A stretch of DNA of 64,000 nucleotides from Umbilicaria muhlenbergii (lineage: Eukaryota; Ascomycota; Lecanoromycetes; Umbilicariales; Umbilicariaceae): the NCBI GenBank assembly GCA_000611775.1, contig KK106981.1, forward strand, positions 3,146,474 to 3,210,473. Reading direction: 5' to 3'. The notes below the pieces were generated by a model. That model was not told the origin of the DNA and made no database searches. It was given only the letters and a program-made list of their open reading frames with translations. This document shows, in pieces, positions 1-9,924 of the stretch; the stretch's first letter is position 1, and every line of letters begins with the position of its first letter. Both the position numbers and the translations under genes were made by a program.

Positions 1-1305
1 TCCGCATGTACGTCCACCAGGTTTGTTTCGAGCAGTGTTTGTAAAGCTTCTTCAGGAGCGTCGGTAATGGCAGCCAGGAAGGTTCTGGTAAAACGACCCC
101 GGGCATCCGCCGACCCTCGCAGCCTACTAATCCAGTCCTTTAAGACAGCTAGGTTACCAGCATTTGCCGCTTGCAGTATCTGCGAGTCGGTGTCGTTCTC
201 ATCCGTTCCCACGGATTGACCGCTCACTGTGTGCTCGGCCGGCCTGCTTTGATCGTACTGGATCTTCTCTCCTTCCGCCCAAGCACCAAGTTCGAGGAGG
301 CTGGTAGTTGCCTGGTCCGAAAGATCGCTGATGACATCACGGTTGAAGCAAGGCTGGACCTCAACGGCACGGGATAGGTAAAGCTCTTTGGTCCGGGACT
401 AGCACTCGAGTCAGCCGGAGCTGTGCGATAAGACGCTGCACATATCGGACCTTGGAGGTTTTGTCCCACTAGACACTGGTCAGTGTTGACGTCATTTGCA
501 GGGAGAGACTGTTTCCAACGGACTTTCTTCAGGATTTTTGAGAACGCCGTCGCATTGGTTTCGACGAATTGCTACAAAGCCATCAGTATAGAACACGGTG
601 TGGTGATCCGTCAAAAGGGTGCCCACCAGCAGCTTGTTGAGATCATTACCGAACTGCTGGAAACCCTCCTCGAGGGTGATGAAGCTTGCGGAAATCTTCG
701 AGGTCGTTGCGCTTCTTGATTGCATCATCTTCTTCTTGTCGAGAAGTGTCTTAAGGCGAAGCTTGAGCTGTTGGAGGATGAGCCTGGGCTCCGTAGGCTT
801 TGCGCTTCCGGACTTACCTCCGCCTCTTTCTGGAGATAGAAGGCGTTGACTTTCTCGAGTTCTCGTTCCTAGATAACGGATGAGTCTGGTTTCTTCGCAC
901 AAGGTGCGCCATGCAGCTGACCAGTCGGAAGAAGAAAGTTGCTTTGTTGGCCTGCAATGAGGCTTGAGGGTCGAGGACCTCGAGTGGCTGTTGGGATGCA
1001 TTCTGGGCGAGCAGTGTCGGGGTTGCGCTCAGCTGCTTGATGAGCTATTTGGATGTCAGTAATTGCTGATCAGATCAAAGTAGTTTTCCTCCGGCACCTT
1101 CTTAAGCGCCTTGTAGTTGACAAAGCTTGCCGCATATTCTGGAATGTCCAATTGGCGTTTCTGGAGTTGTTTACCAAACTTCCTACAATCCCGCCAATCA
1201 CGTCAGGCTTCGGTGTATGGATGATGGCATCAGACAGTATGGAAACATAGGACCAACGGCATGATAGAATGAAGAACATAGGACAGGCGGATAATGAACC
1301 TACAT
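1..1305 (-). CDS. PHO81: PHO81/NUC-2 CDK inhibitor, SPX-ankyrin protein (3' part missing)
   Basis: Regulator of the phosphate starvation response: in yeast and Neurospora this family inhibits the Pho85/PREG kinase complex when phosphate is low. The start codon appears split by an intron (AT at 1305-1304, intron 1303-1183). The SPX domain follows: KFGKQLQKRQLDIPEYAASF, then LIKQLSATP, LRLKTLLDKKK, TLEEGFQQFGNDLNKL and QFVETNATAFSKILKK. The linker ELYLSRAVEVQP and the first ankyrin-like unit (NAGNLAVLKDWI) reach the left edge. I place further introns at 1097-1045, 921-869, 817-768, 626-572, 523-469 and 450-399; each keeps the family reading frame. The C-terminal glycerophosphodiester phosphodiesterase-like part would lie outside the window. 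The identity is firm; the exact first exon is inferred. Confidence 0.93.
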
Positions 1306-2607
1306 ATTCGAGGGTAGTGTTGGAGGACGGAAGCCCCCGCTGAGCCCTTACGGGACTCTGCAGGGAAGCGAGAATTCGAGAGGGATGGGGGCTTTTGGGG
1401 CGAACGACTGGGGGCGGGGGCCCGCAGTAATGGATTTTGGGGGGGAAGCTGGGGGAGAAGCGCAGCGCCAATGATGACGGATTGACTAGAAGGTCAAGCA
1501 CATGCCCCAAACGATCACGGTAGAGAGATTGAACAAGCAGATGCAGGTAAGCAGGGACAGGCACAATGACGTGGAAGTGCCCGTCCAGCAGTGCCTTTGA
1601 TGGTGAGGAGCTACTGAAGAGTGTCGACTGGTTGGCTGCAGTCGCCAATTGCCTGCTCCAGGCGGTGGCAGCTGGCCGAGTCCGGGGGGTGACACTATGC
1701 AGAACACGTGCGTCCAGGGAGGGATGTGAGGGCGAGAGTCATGAGAGCGACTGTGGCCAAACCGAACTGCTCTTCCTCTGCCTTCGAGCGGGTGGCAGTC
1801 TGTTCATCCTCTGTCCTTTGCACCGTGCAAATGCAGAGTCGAACGATGGAAGGCCGGCACCAATCAAGCTCTGGATCCGACGCACGTTTCGCCTTTCGCC
1901 TCCGTTTCGCGCAAGCATCACTTTTGAATTTGGCTTTCGGCGGAAGCCAAGCTAATCTGGAGTACATAGTACCACGGCACCTGGTCAGGCATCATCGCCG
2001 TCAAAACTTTGTCTGACGGCGCGTCTTACGAGCTCGAGGCGCTGTCAGGTGCGATATCCCGGATCCCCTATCCCTCAAGAGCTGAGGTAGACCTGTCTAC
2101 TCCGGCATAGCTCAAGATAGGCAGCCTCGGCAGCTTCCGTCACGCACTAAGAGAGCACGGTAGCACTCGATCTGCCAGTCAAAGAACTGTATACGGATAT
2201 ATAACGACAGTGCCTCTGCATTGCTTGCGGCTATTCTACAAAACACCTCCCAGTTCTGTGCTTCAGTAGACCACGTCTGGCACAAAACCACATATTCACT
2301 TTCCCCCCAAACCCCACCCCTGACCCACCGCCCATCCAGAAAGAAGCGCTCCGAAGAAATAGAAAAAAGCAGACTTTTGCAGCTATGCAGCACCGTCTGG
2401 ACAATTAGCTCCCCGAGCGGTAAAAGATGCAGCAACTGATGTTATTAAAGCTTTATTCACATGACCAATGAAATTCGTGACCGATGCAGCAATGGGAACG
2501 ACCGTGGACATTCCACGTCGAACAAGACATGGAACAGATGCTTGACACAGGTAGAAAACATCCACCCAAGGAAAAGGAAACAATATTGCAGGCCCGACCG
2601 GCCACAA
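1306..2607. other. Intergenic region, PHO81 promoter and downstream flank of the next gene
   Basis: No reading frame here has an ATG, splice pattern or family match that I can support. It serves as the upstream region of PHO81 (both CACGTG-like sites are here) and the 3' flank of the gene ending at 2608. A G-rich tract occupies about 1385-1465. Confidence 0.6.
1705..1710. promoter_or_regulatory. CACGTG site upstream of PHO81
   Basis: A perfect CACGTG palindrome lies about 400 bp upstream of the PHO81 start, and a CACGTT variant lies at 1883-1888. These match the core recognised by the bHLH factors Pho4 (yeast) and NUC-1 (Neurospora). Feedback control of PHO81 by Pho4 is known in yeast; its operation here is inferred. 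Confidence 0.45.
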
Positions 2608-3912
2608 TCAAAAGTTCTGCGCGATCCCTGCATTTCCCTGCTGCGGGAACACCGACGGGTTCTCGATCCTCGTGTTCCTGCGCGCTTGCACATCTCGAAT
2701 CACCGGCTGCGCGCCACCGTAGGTGCCGTCCCCGTAAGGGCCGTGCTGCGGGATACCTTCGTCGTAGTACATCCCGTCGTTATAGTATTGTGCTCCTGGC
2801 GCTCCACCGGGCACGGGAAGCTCGCCGGAAGCGTCTGATCGGTTTGCGCCTGAGTAGGCTGATGACGCATTCGATGGGCCTCGATGGATATCCCGCGAGT
2901 TGCTCATCGCTACAGGCGCAGCGCCCAAAGCTCCGAGAGTCTCAGACCCGGCGGTGTTGGGCCGACCGGTCGGACTTCCCACCAACGGATCGCCGGATTG
3001 GACGTCGGAATTTGGAGCAGTCGCGTTGGTCGGGGAGCCGGATGAATATCCCCCCGGATTGCTTCCACTGTCGGATCTCGCCATGCCAATCGCACCATTG
3101 CCGCTTGACAACGTAGTAGACGGGTTCCGCGCGGTAGCAGTCACCGGCGTTGCCCCCCAGCCTCGATATCCTGCACCGTCGTTTTCTTTCATTTCTGATG
3201 GCTCATCGCCAAAGCTGCCTACCGTACCGACTGCCGGTAGTGTAGGATCGTTGTTTGGGTTGAATCCGTATTCCTCAACTTCCTTCCTACGCAGCTCCTC
3301 GGCGTCTTTCCGCTGTTTCCTCCTTCTCCAAAAGAACAACAAGGCAAGGACAATCAGGGCAACAGCCGCGACCGGGACAACCACAGCGACAGCAATTTTG
3401 CCGCCAGCTGACAAACCGCCCGTACTCTTCTGGGCACTCGAGCCAGTTGTTGTAGCAGATGCCGCACTCGACGTGGTGGTGGAAGAACCTCGTGACGAAG
3501 TCGTTGCGGCATTCGTGTCAACTGGGACAATCGCAGCAGTTGACGTAATGAAGATGGTAGTGGCGGGAAGTACAGCACCGTTGCTCGTGGTTGGCTGCTG
3601 CGTGACAACAGAGGTGATGACAGCGGCTGTTTCTGAGACTGTCGTCGGCGGTACCGCCGCGGCTACTGTTATGGGAGCAGATGATGTGGCAGGTGGTGGA
3701 GCCGAAGAGCTAAAGACTGATGACGAAGTTGATAAGGTCGAAGATGTGACCGGTTGTAGGGTTGTAGTTGAAGGCGGTATCGAAGTGGACGTGAAGAAGG
3801 TTGAGATCTGCGTCACGACGGTGGTCGAAGCAACAGCTGAGGCTGCCACAGGTTAGCAGAGATTCCTGGGTTTCTAGTAGCTGGCCTCCATACTTGTTGT
3901 ATTGGTAGCCAT
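2608..3912 (-). CDS. Ser/Thr-rich single-pass membrane protein (mucin-like, sensor-type)
   Basis: Protein of 417 residues in two exons (3912-3894 and 3842-2608; 51-nt intron with GTATGG donor). ATG at 3912 opens a Ser/Thr-rich N-terminal half (about residues 1-160) expected to be heavily O-glycosylated. Then come GGLSAGGKIAVAVVVPVAAV and a strong transmembrane helix ending in FFWRRRKQRKDAEELRRKEV, with the positive charges on the cytosolic side. The cytosolic tail of about 220 residues is rich in Gly, Ser, Asn and Pro. This layout resembles fungal Mid2/Wsc-like surface sensors, but there is no WSC Cys motif. No clear cleavable signal peptide is seen, so the helix may serve as a signal anchor. 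Function is not assigned. Confidence 0.8.
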
Positions 3913-5612
3913 TGCGATTAAAACCGAGGGGTGAACGTGGTTAGGAAGACTGCCGGAGGACGTGGCACGATTGTGCAAGTAGCGTTCGCTCTCTGCAGTC
4001 GCGAAGTTTAAGGTGAAGTAAGCGGAATGGCGGACTGGTCCGGACAATTATGTAACGGTTGATGCAGGGCACTGGTCGGGAGACAGCAAGTGAATGTGTC
4101 CTGTTGATGGCTGATGGCTGATGGCTGGGATCAGAGGTCGGTGGTTTTGGATGTTGTCGGTAGTCGTGGTCGCGGTGCGTTTCACAATTGGTCGTGCCAG
4201 CGGTTCCGCACCCACCACGTCAGGTGTCAGGGTGTCTTGGTCGAGAGGTGCAAGCGCGATGGAGTCTAGCAAGGTGCTCTACTATGGCCAGGAGCAGTGC
4301 GAGGCAGAGTTTGCATGATAGAAGATGGCGATGAGGATGAGGCTAAGGGCGACGTTCACGAGCCGGGGGGGGGTTTGGTGCATTTGGATTGGGATTGGGA
4401 AATTGGAGCAGGACAGGGAGCCAAGAGATCACGATTATAGCCTGGCGAGCCTGGTCTGACCCGACCCGATTTAGAAAGGACTAAGCTCTACCGAGTTACT
4501 GCCTGCTCGCTTGCTCGCTTGGGGCCAGCGGCGTGTGCTCAGGGTGGCCTGCTCTGTCCCTCAGTGGAGTGGCAGCCAGACGACCTCCTCAGCCTTCTCC
4601 AATCCCATCATGCCTCGCATCCGGACTCCGGAAAGATGATCCATACGCATCAGCGTCGATACGAGCTGAGGTGGGCGGGCAGTGCATTCCAGCAAGCCAG
4701 CATAGTACAATCAGCTGCGAGTATGTCTGTTGGCAATCTTTCGAAGCAACAGAAGAAAGATAAAGAACTGGTTCGACGAGTACGTGTGTGAAAGCAAAGA
4801 AACGCGGAAGGCTACCTTGTACTCGGATTATGACTTTCTGCTGCTTGTTTTGTCGATCACTGCTACTAGTTTTGGGTCGGCGCCGGCCACCATCAAAGTA
4901 AGTGGTAGTCTCGAACGGAGAAATATGAGGTCGATCCTCAACAGCAAGTCGATAACGAAAAGGCACCAAGTAACTCAAGCCAAGACTGCACGTGAAAAAG
5001 TCCAGTCACCTCTACTACCATCTGCGCTGCTCGAAGCTTGCATCGCCGCCAAGATATCGGGTATTAGTGAACTGTCACTTGTTCTGATGGTTGCGCCTGG
5101 CGCAGACGCCGAGGTCTGGGGAGAGACCATCCACCACCACGACGTACCTTATCGAAAACTTCCACTCACGGATTATGGGCACTACAGGTTGCAGGCTTGC
5201 TGTATGCAGCATGCAGCTTTGAGCATCCCTCGCGTAATCTGTAGATAATCTGCTTCCGTTAATAAGTAGGTCGATCCGGCGCAGAAAGTGACATGTGGGC
5301 AATGGCTGCTGGTAAAATGCAACAGCCTTCAACTATCAAGTATGATATTGCTAAGTCTAGACACAATGGCCAAGACGACCGTCTTCCTTAGCCCTACGAT
5401 GAATAAAACCACACTTAGAAGCCTCCATTGGGAATGATACTCTACCCGAGAAGCTTCAAACCTATCGGCTAAAGCATTACGGGCAATTCACAATGGGCCC
5501 GCAGACGCGGAGTGAGACCCTTAGACGAGAACAGATTGGTAATCGTCGGCCTCTCCGCCATCCACAAGGCCGACTTCGTAAGATTTCCAAGGCTCACGTC
5601 TCGAGTGATCCC
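3913..5612. other. Intergenic region without a supported gene
   Basis: The left part is the promoter of the membrane-protein gene (minus strand). The right part is the 3' flank of the uL3m gene. A frame on the plus strand at 4730-5248 is open but starts at TTG, has no family resemblance and shows no intron support, so I do not call it. A short run of G is present at 4365-4373. Confidence 0.5.
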
Positions 5613-6582
5613 TCATGCGACTGCTCGTAATGGTTCCGTCACCGTTGGCGCTGACAATGGCATGAGTGGCATGTCCGGCCATGGCTTTTTGATAGCATCC
5701 TGCAGCTTGACCAAGCATCCATCTGGGCCGCTTATGCTGCCTGATTGGTTCGTCAGTATTCGCAAAGTTCCGCGTTAATACATACCAGCAAGTCTTACCA
5801 TTCAGCACCACAATTCCCTTCTCCTCATCCACCTTCATCACCTTGACATTCTGCGTCGTGACCTGTTGCCCACCCATCCTCCCCGCCATCTTCTTCCCCG
5901 GGTAAACCCTCGATCCACCACCTTGCGACTGTCCCGCCGAACCCATCGACCGATGCATCAACGACACACCATGCGAAGCTGGCTGGCCCGTGAAACCCCA
6001 TCTCTTCATTCCTCCCGCAAAGCCCATACCACGACAGTTCGCTCTGGCGTCAACGAATTGGCCCTCCTGGAACCACGAGGCTCGGATCATCTCTCCGACA
6101 CCTAGTAAACCCCTCTCGTCCCTGACCTTAAACTCCACAAGGTGTCTCTTCGGGCTCACGCAGTTACCCGCAAAATGCCCCAGCAGCGGCCGAGTGACAT
6201 TGCTCGGGTGCTTCCATCCGCAGCCGACCTGTACCGCAAAGTAGCCATTCCGCTTCCGTGTCTTATGCGAAACAACCTGCACTCTGTCCATCTGCAGGAC
6301 CGTACAAGGCCATCGGCGTCCAGTCTCCGGGTCGTAGATTGCTGTCATACCTTTTTTGATCGCCAAAGCACCGGTTCGTAGCGGGGTGGTGAGCGCCTTC
6401 CGCTCGAGAGCAGCAGCTGTCGTAGAGGTGAGGAGTGGGAGGTCTTGGCTCCTGTTGAAACGGTTCGGTCGTGGCGGGTCGATGGCTCTGATGCCGCGTT
6501 TGGGTACATGGTTGATTTGCAGCCGAGGAATGAGAAAGGGAGGTGGAAGCTGCAAGCAGCTTGTTGGGAGCTTCGGAGGCAT
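5613..6582 (-). CDS. MRPL9: Mitochondrial large-subunit ribosomal protein uL3m
   Basis: Mitochondrial homologue of bacterial L3, a component of the mitoribosome large subunit. The 303-residue protein starts with a basic, hydroxylated presequence (MPPKLPTSCLQLPPPFL). Core L3 segments follow: GALAIKKGMTAIYD, VQVGCGWKHPSNVTRP, GMGFAGGMKRWGFTGQPASH, HRSMGSAGQSQGGGSRVYPG and KKMAGRMGGQQVT. A 58-nt intron (5798-5741) must be removed to recover the conserved C-terminal part NGSISGPDGCLVKLQDAIKK and the TGA at 5615-5613. Reading through the intron gives a longer frame whose C-terminus does not fit the family. The gene is divergent from COA1 (165 bp apart), which is also mitochondrial. Confidence 0.95.
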
Positions 6583-6746
6583 GTTGACTTTGTAATGGTT
6601 GTAGAGACACTTCAGAGGTTCACCAAAGCATTAATCCCTTTCGCTTGGAGTCCAAAAGCGCTCTAGTGTGTCCGACCTCAGCCTTACAGCGCGATCCCGC
6701 ATCATCAAGTTCTCTGAACGAGTCAAGAATTCAACTCTATACAATA

Positions 6747-7399
6747 ATGATACGCCGAACAATAAGACCCCTATCTACTCCATACATTGCCCTATTCCGT
6801 CGGCATGGGGCCCAACGCAGAAACCTCATCGCAGCCCCAACCCCCGGCTCCGGGCCCCTCATGAGCCGGCGTGCGGATCGAGAACTACCACCCGTTGTTT
6901 CCTCCTCCCGACGCTGGCTTCGGACGCTTCCCATCTTCCTGACGATTCTCGCCGTCTCCACTCTCGGCATCTTCAATTACCAGAAAGCGTCCTCCTCAAT
7001 CGTGAACGCAACGTTGTATGCACTCAGGACGAGCCCAAAGGCGAGAGAGGTGCTTGGAGACGAGATCTATTTCGCGAGCCAGATGCCGTGGATTTGGGGC
7101 GAGATGAACCAGTTGCATGGCAGGATTGATATTAGTTTTGGGGTCAAGGGGACTAGGGGGAGGGGGACGATGAGGTTTAAGAGTGTGAGGAGGACGAGGA
7201 TGGGCTATGTGAGTCTCCTTCTTTATTCAAGATACTGATGATGAGAGGAGTAGTAAACTAACTATGTGGGTGATAGTTCGAAACGCAGGAGTGGAGTTTG
7301 ACAACGGAGGATGGGCAGGTGATACAGTTGCTGGATGAAGAGAGATCAGATCCGTTTAAGAACACGGCGCTGCAGGCAGAGAGCGTAGCTCAAGCATAG
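6747..7399 (+). CDS. COA1: Cytochrome c oxidase assembly factor Coa1
   Basis: Two exons (6747-7208 and 7277-7399; GTGAGT donor) give 194 residues, close to yeast Coa1. The N-terminal basic presequence (MIRRTIRPLSTPYIALFRRH) fits mitochondrial import. One hydrophobic segment lies near residues 68-88 (LRTLPIFLTILAVSTLGIFN). The Tim21/Coa1-type domain follows, with EVLGDEIYFASQMPWIWGE and MNQLHGRIDISFGVKGTRGR. The known role is assembly of complex IV (Cox1 maturation) at the inner membrane. It lies head to head with the mitochondrial ribosomal protein gene, so the two may share a promoter. The C-terminal exon is short and its end (TAG at 7397-7399) is predicted only from frame. Confidence 0.85.
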
Positions 7400-8262
7400 C
7401 ATAAAAGTCATATCATTGGACATGTTTCTAGTGTTGCCTTTATATTGCATAGCCATGGCGTCTTGAAGCCTTTGAGGGGTTCTTACAATCGGGTATTTGC
7501 ACGGGAGGGGTTCACACTCCACACTTCGTGGTATTTTTCATAGCGGCCTCATCTCGTGCAAGGTTTAGAATCTGAGAAGCAGCCGTATGGAGAAAGTAAG
7601 TGGCAGTGTTTAGCTGCGGCCTCTCCCGATACTACAACAACGAAGGCGATACATCTAAATCCTTGAAGTGAAGTGTTGCAGGGATTCATGGCTATCTATC
7701 ATCTCTGCATTAACCGGCCCTCGAAAACTATCTTGGTTGTTGAAGGGGCCCCCAGCTGAGGACTGCCAGTAATGTCATGTACTCAGTGGTAGAGTACGTA
7801 CCAGTCAAAAAGTTGCGGGATTCTATTGATAACTCTAAGCCTTAGTCTCTGCTCTCTGTTAGTTTAATTAAGAATTGGAAGCTCACATTTTATTTTCAAT
7901 TCGATATTAGTTTCTATGCTATCTGATGAACACGACTGGAAGTATTTTCCACACTACTTCACACATCTACGACGTTATCAGCAGTATATACTTGATTAGC
8001 AATTTATATCCGTCAGAATTAACTGCTGGAAAACACAACTATTCACCACCAAAAATGGAGAGACAAGTCGGATGTCGAAGTATGAAGTATTTCACTCGTA
8101 CACAGGGTTGAATTGGACATCTAGGCCGGCTAGAGCTGTATATTTCACCGTGGACGGAATTACCCGCATTGATGCACCAAAGGTCAGGCGAGGCGCGTCA
8201 TTTGGAACTTTAGGTGAACATGCCTGGTAGAGAACCGTTGATACATTTACCGTAATGCAGTA
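7400..8262. other. AT-rich intergenic region
   Basis: No gene is supported. The stretch from about 7850 to 8110 is clearly AT-richer than its surroundings. A short piece near 7775-7795 resembles a tRNA D-arm (CTCAGTGGTAGAGTACG), but no matching T-arm or acceptor stem was found. This could be decayed repeat sequence. Confidence 0.4.
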
Positions 8263-9003
8263 ATGGCATCTACACGGGTACGAAAGGCTTTTAAATATCC
8301 AGCGGACAATAGCGACGACGACGATGAGCCAAAAGAACTCGACGAAGAGGGTAAGACCTGTTCAGAAGGTGCGAAGGCACTGCTGATTCATCGGTGCAGA
8401 GCAAGAGAAGCTTATAGCGAAGCTGCGGCGAGAGAACGAAGAGCGCAATGAGCAATACATGGTATGATACCGCAGAGTCTCAACTCCTCTCGCGCGGCCT
8501 GTTGATCAGAACCCATCAGAGAATCTTCCTCGCAATCCCTACCACATCAGTGCTGGCCTTCGTCCCCGCGATCCTGACCTCTCGATCTCTGCAAGCCGAA
8601 TTTGTATCCATCCTCGCCATAACGTCTCTTCTATCCACGGCGTATATACTCGTTTTCATCCCGAACCAGAAATCGCAGGACCCTAAAAGCAAGCGGCCTA
8701 TGCGCCACCTTGAGCCAGATCCTGGGCCGGTACATCAATACCTCGGCTATCTCAATGCTGGGCTGACTCTACTCTTGAGCCTCTATGCGATCGGCTTTCG
8801 AGGGAGGAAAGGCGTGCATGACGGTTTTTGGATGCTGTGCCTCCTGCCTGGTCGTAAGTGCAGCCGTATCCGCGTTCGTCCTGTGAGGGGTGGCTGACAC
8901 TTTGCCAGTGGTATTTTCTATAATCGTTGTAGCAAGGCGTGTCATGCTTTCAGTGGACGTATCGGAGCTGGAAGATCTGAAGTATGGATACAAAGGAGCT
9001 TGA
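8263..9003 (+). CDS. Conserved fungal integral membrane protein, acidic/coiled N-terminus
   Basis: I do not recognise the family by name. Four exons (8263-8350, 8400-8461, 8520-8853, 8909-9003) join in frame to 192 residues. The N-terminus is acidic (NSDDDDEPKELDEEE) and followed by a short charged helix (EQEKLIAKLRRENEERNEQY). Two or three hydrophobic segments come next (IFLAIPTTSVLAFVPAIL, FVSILAITSLLSTAYILVFI, YLNAGLTLLLSLYAIGF), then VVFSIIVVARR-like sequence near the C-terminus. Donors GTAAGA, GTATGA and GTAAGT support the joins. It looks like a small organelle or ER membrane protein with a cytosolic N-terminus; this is inference only. It converges on the LYR-protein gene 120 bp downstream. 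Confidence 0.7.
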
Positions 9004-9122
9004 TGATTGGATAGCTTTTTCGACTGTAAATAACTTCATACCCAATGAAAGATGCCCTCCTCTCCTCCTCATCTTTGTCACCTTCTCAGCTTTGAGAGAT
9101 TTTCCGCTCGCAATGGTGCGCT

Positions 9123-9567
9123 TCACGGCCATTTCCGCAACATTGGTAGACAGGTGCCCATGCTGTCATTAAAGGCCTTGAGAGTCATGTCGAAATGGTG
9201 ATAAGCTTGACGACGGATACTGAAGACCATAGGCTTCTGGGGTTGAGAGCTGCGCCGGCGTTAGATGCTACATCCAGGCACGAGGGACTGAATTGACATA
9301 CCTCTGTAGCTTCTCCCACCACCACACGTGAAGGAGATTCTTAACGATACGGTGCTCTGGGCCCTTTTCTTTTGCGGCGTTCCTTAGAAATTCTACAGTA
9401 TTCTCAATCTTCTCTGCATCAAAGTCCGCCGCAGTTCCGTTGCGGTAGGCTCGCTGGAGCCGGTCTTTGAGAGTATGCCGCGCTGGCGACGAGTACTGTA
9501 CCGCTTGCAAGCCATGGCGATACAGCCGACGATAAGATTCGACTATCTCTTTCGTGGTAGCTGTCAT
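9123..9567 (-). CDS. LYR-motif protein, DUF1763 family (probably mitochondrial)
   Basis: Two exons (9567-9302 and 9219-9123, 82-nt intron with GTATGT donor and TTCAG acceptor) give 120 residues. The N-terminal segment SYRRLYRHGLQAVQYSSPAR carries the L-Y-R type signature of Complex1_LYR proteins. KDRLQRAYRNGT and ENTVEFLRNAAKEKGPEHRI follow, then KNLLHVWWWEKLQ. The second exon supplies FDMTLKAFNDSMGMCLP, typical of this fungal family. LYR proteins act with acyl carrier protein and Fe-S or respiratory-complex assembly in mitochondria; which client this one serves is unknown. The frame upstream of 9567 is open but lacks family similarity, so I start at this ATG. Confidence 0.85.
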
Positions 9568-9924
9568 GCCATCAAGATGTGGTGTGTGATTGATTGTGCA
9601 CGAATTGGCATGCAGGATCTTGACCTTCGTGATATTGCAGTCCAGCCCTGCCGGCATCCTGCACTGAAATGACGCTAGAACACCAGGCGGAACCTTCCAT
9701 CTCAACCAACCACGACCACATCATCGAGGCATTTCATCGCCCTCTCCAACATGATGGCTGACACACCTGGCTGTCGTGCTTGAAAACTTCGCAATCCATG
9801 ATGCAGCGATCGTGACCACTAATCATGCTATACAGGAATATTTTGGATGGCTTACTGACATGACAGCCTGTGGCAGCTCTCGTAGGTCTTCCCCTGATGC
9901 GCCGCTCCGAGGACGTGAGAAGAG

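Noticed and set aside
2900-3856. 318-residue plus-strand frame opposite the mucin-like gene
   Set aside because: Antisense shadow of the Ser/Thr-rich coding strand; codon pattern fits the minus-strand protein with its clear transmembrane helix.
4730-5248. 172-residue plus-strand frame
   Set aside because: Starts at TTG, has no family resemblance and no supporting introns or promoter.
7765-7830. tRNA-like D-arm sequence (CTCAGTGGTAGAGTACG)
   Set aside because: No acceptor stem or GGTTCGANTCC T-arm could be paired; at most a decayed tRNA-derived repeat.
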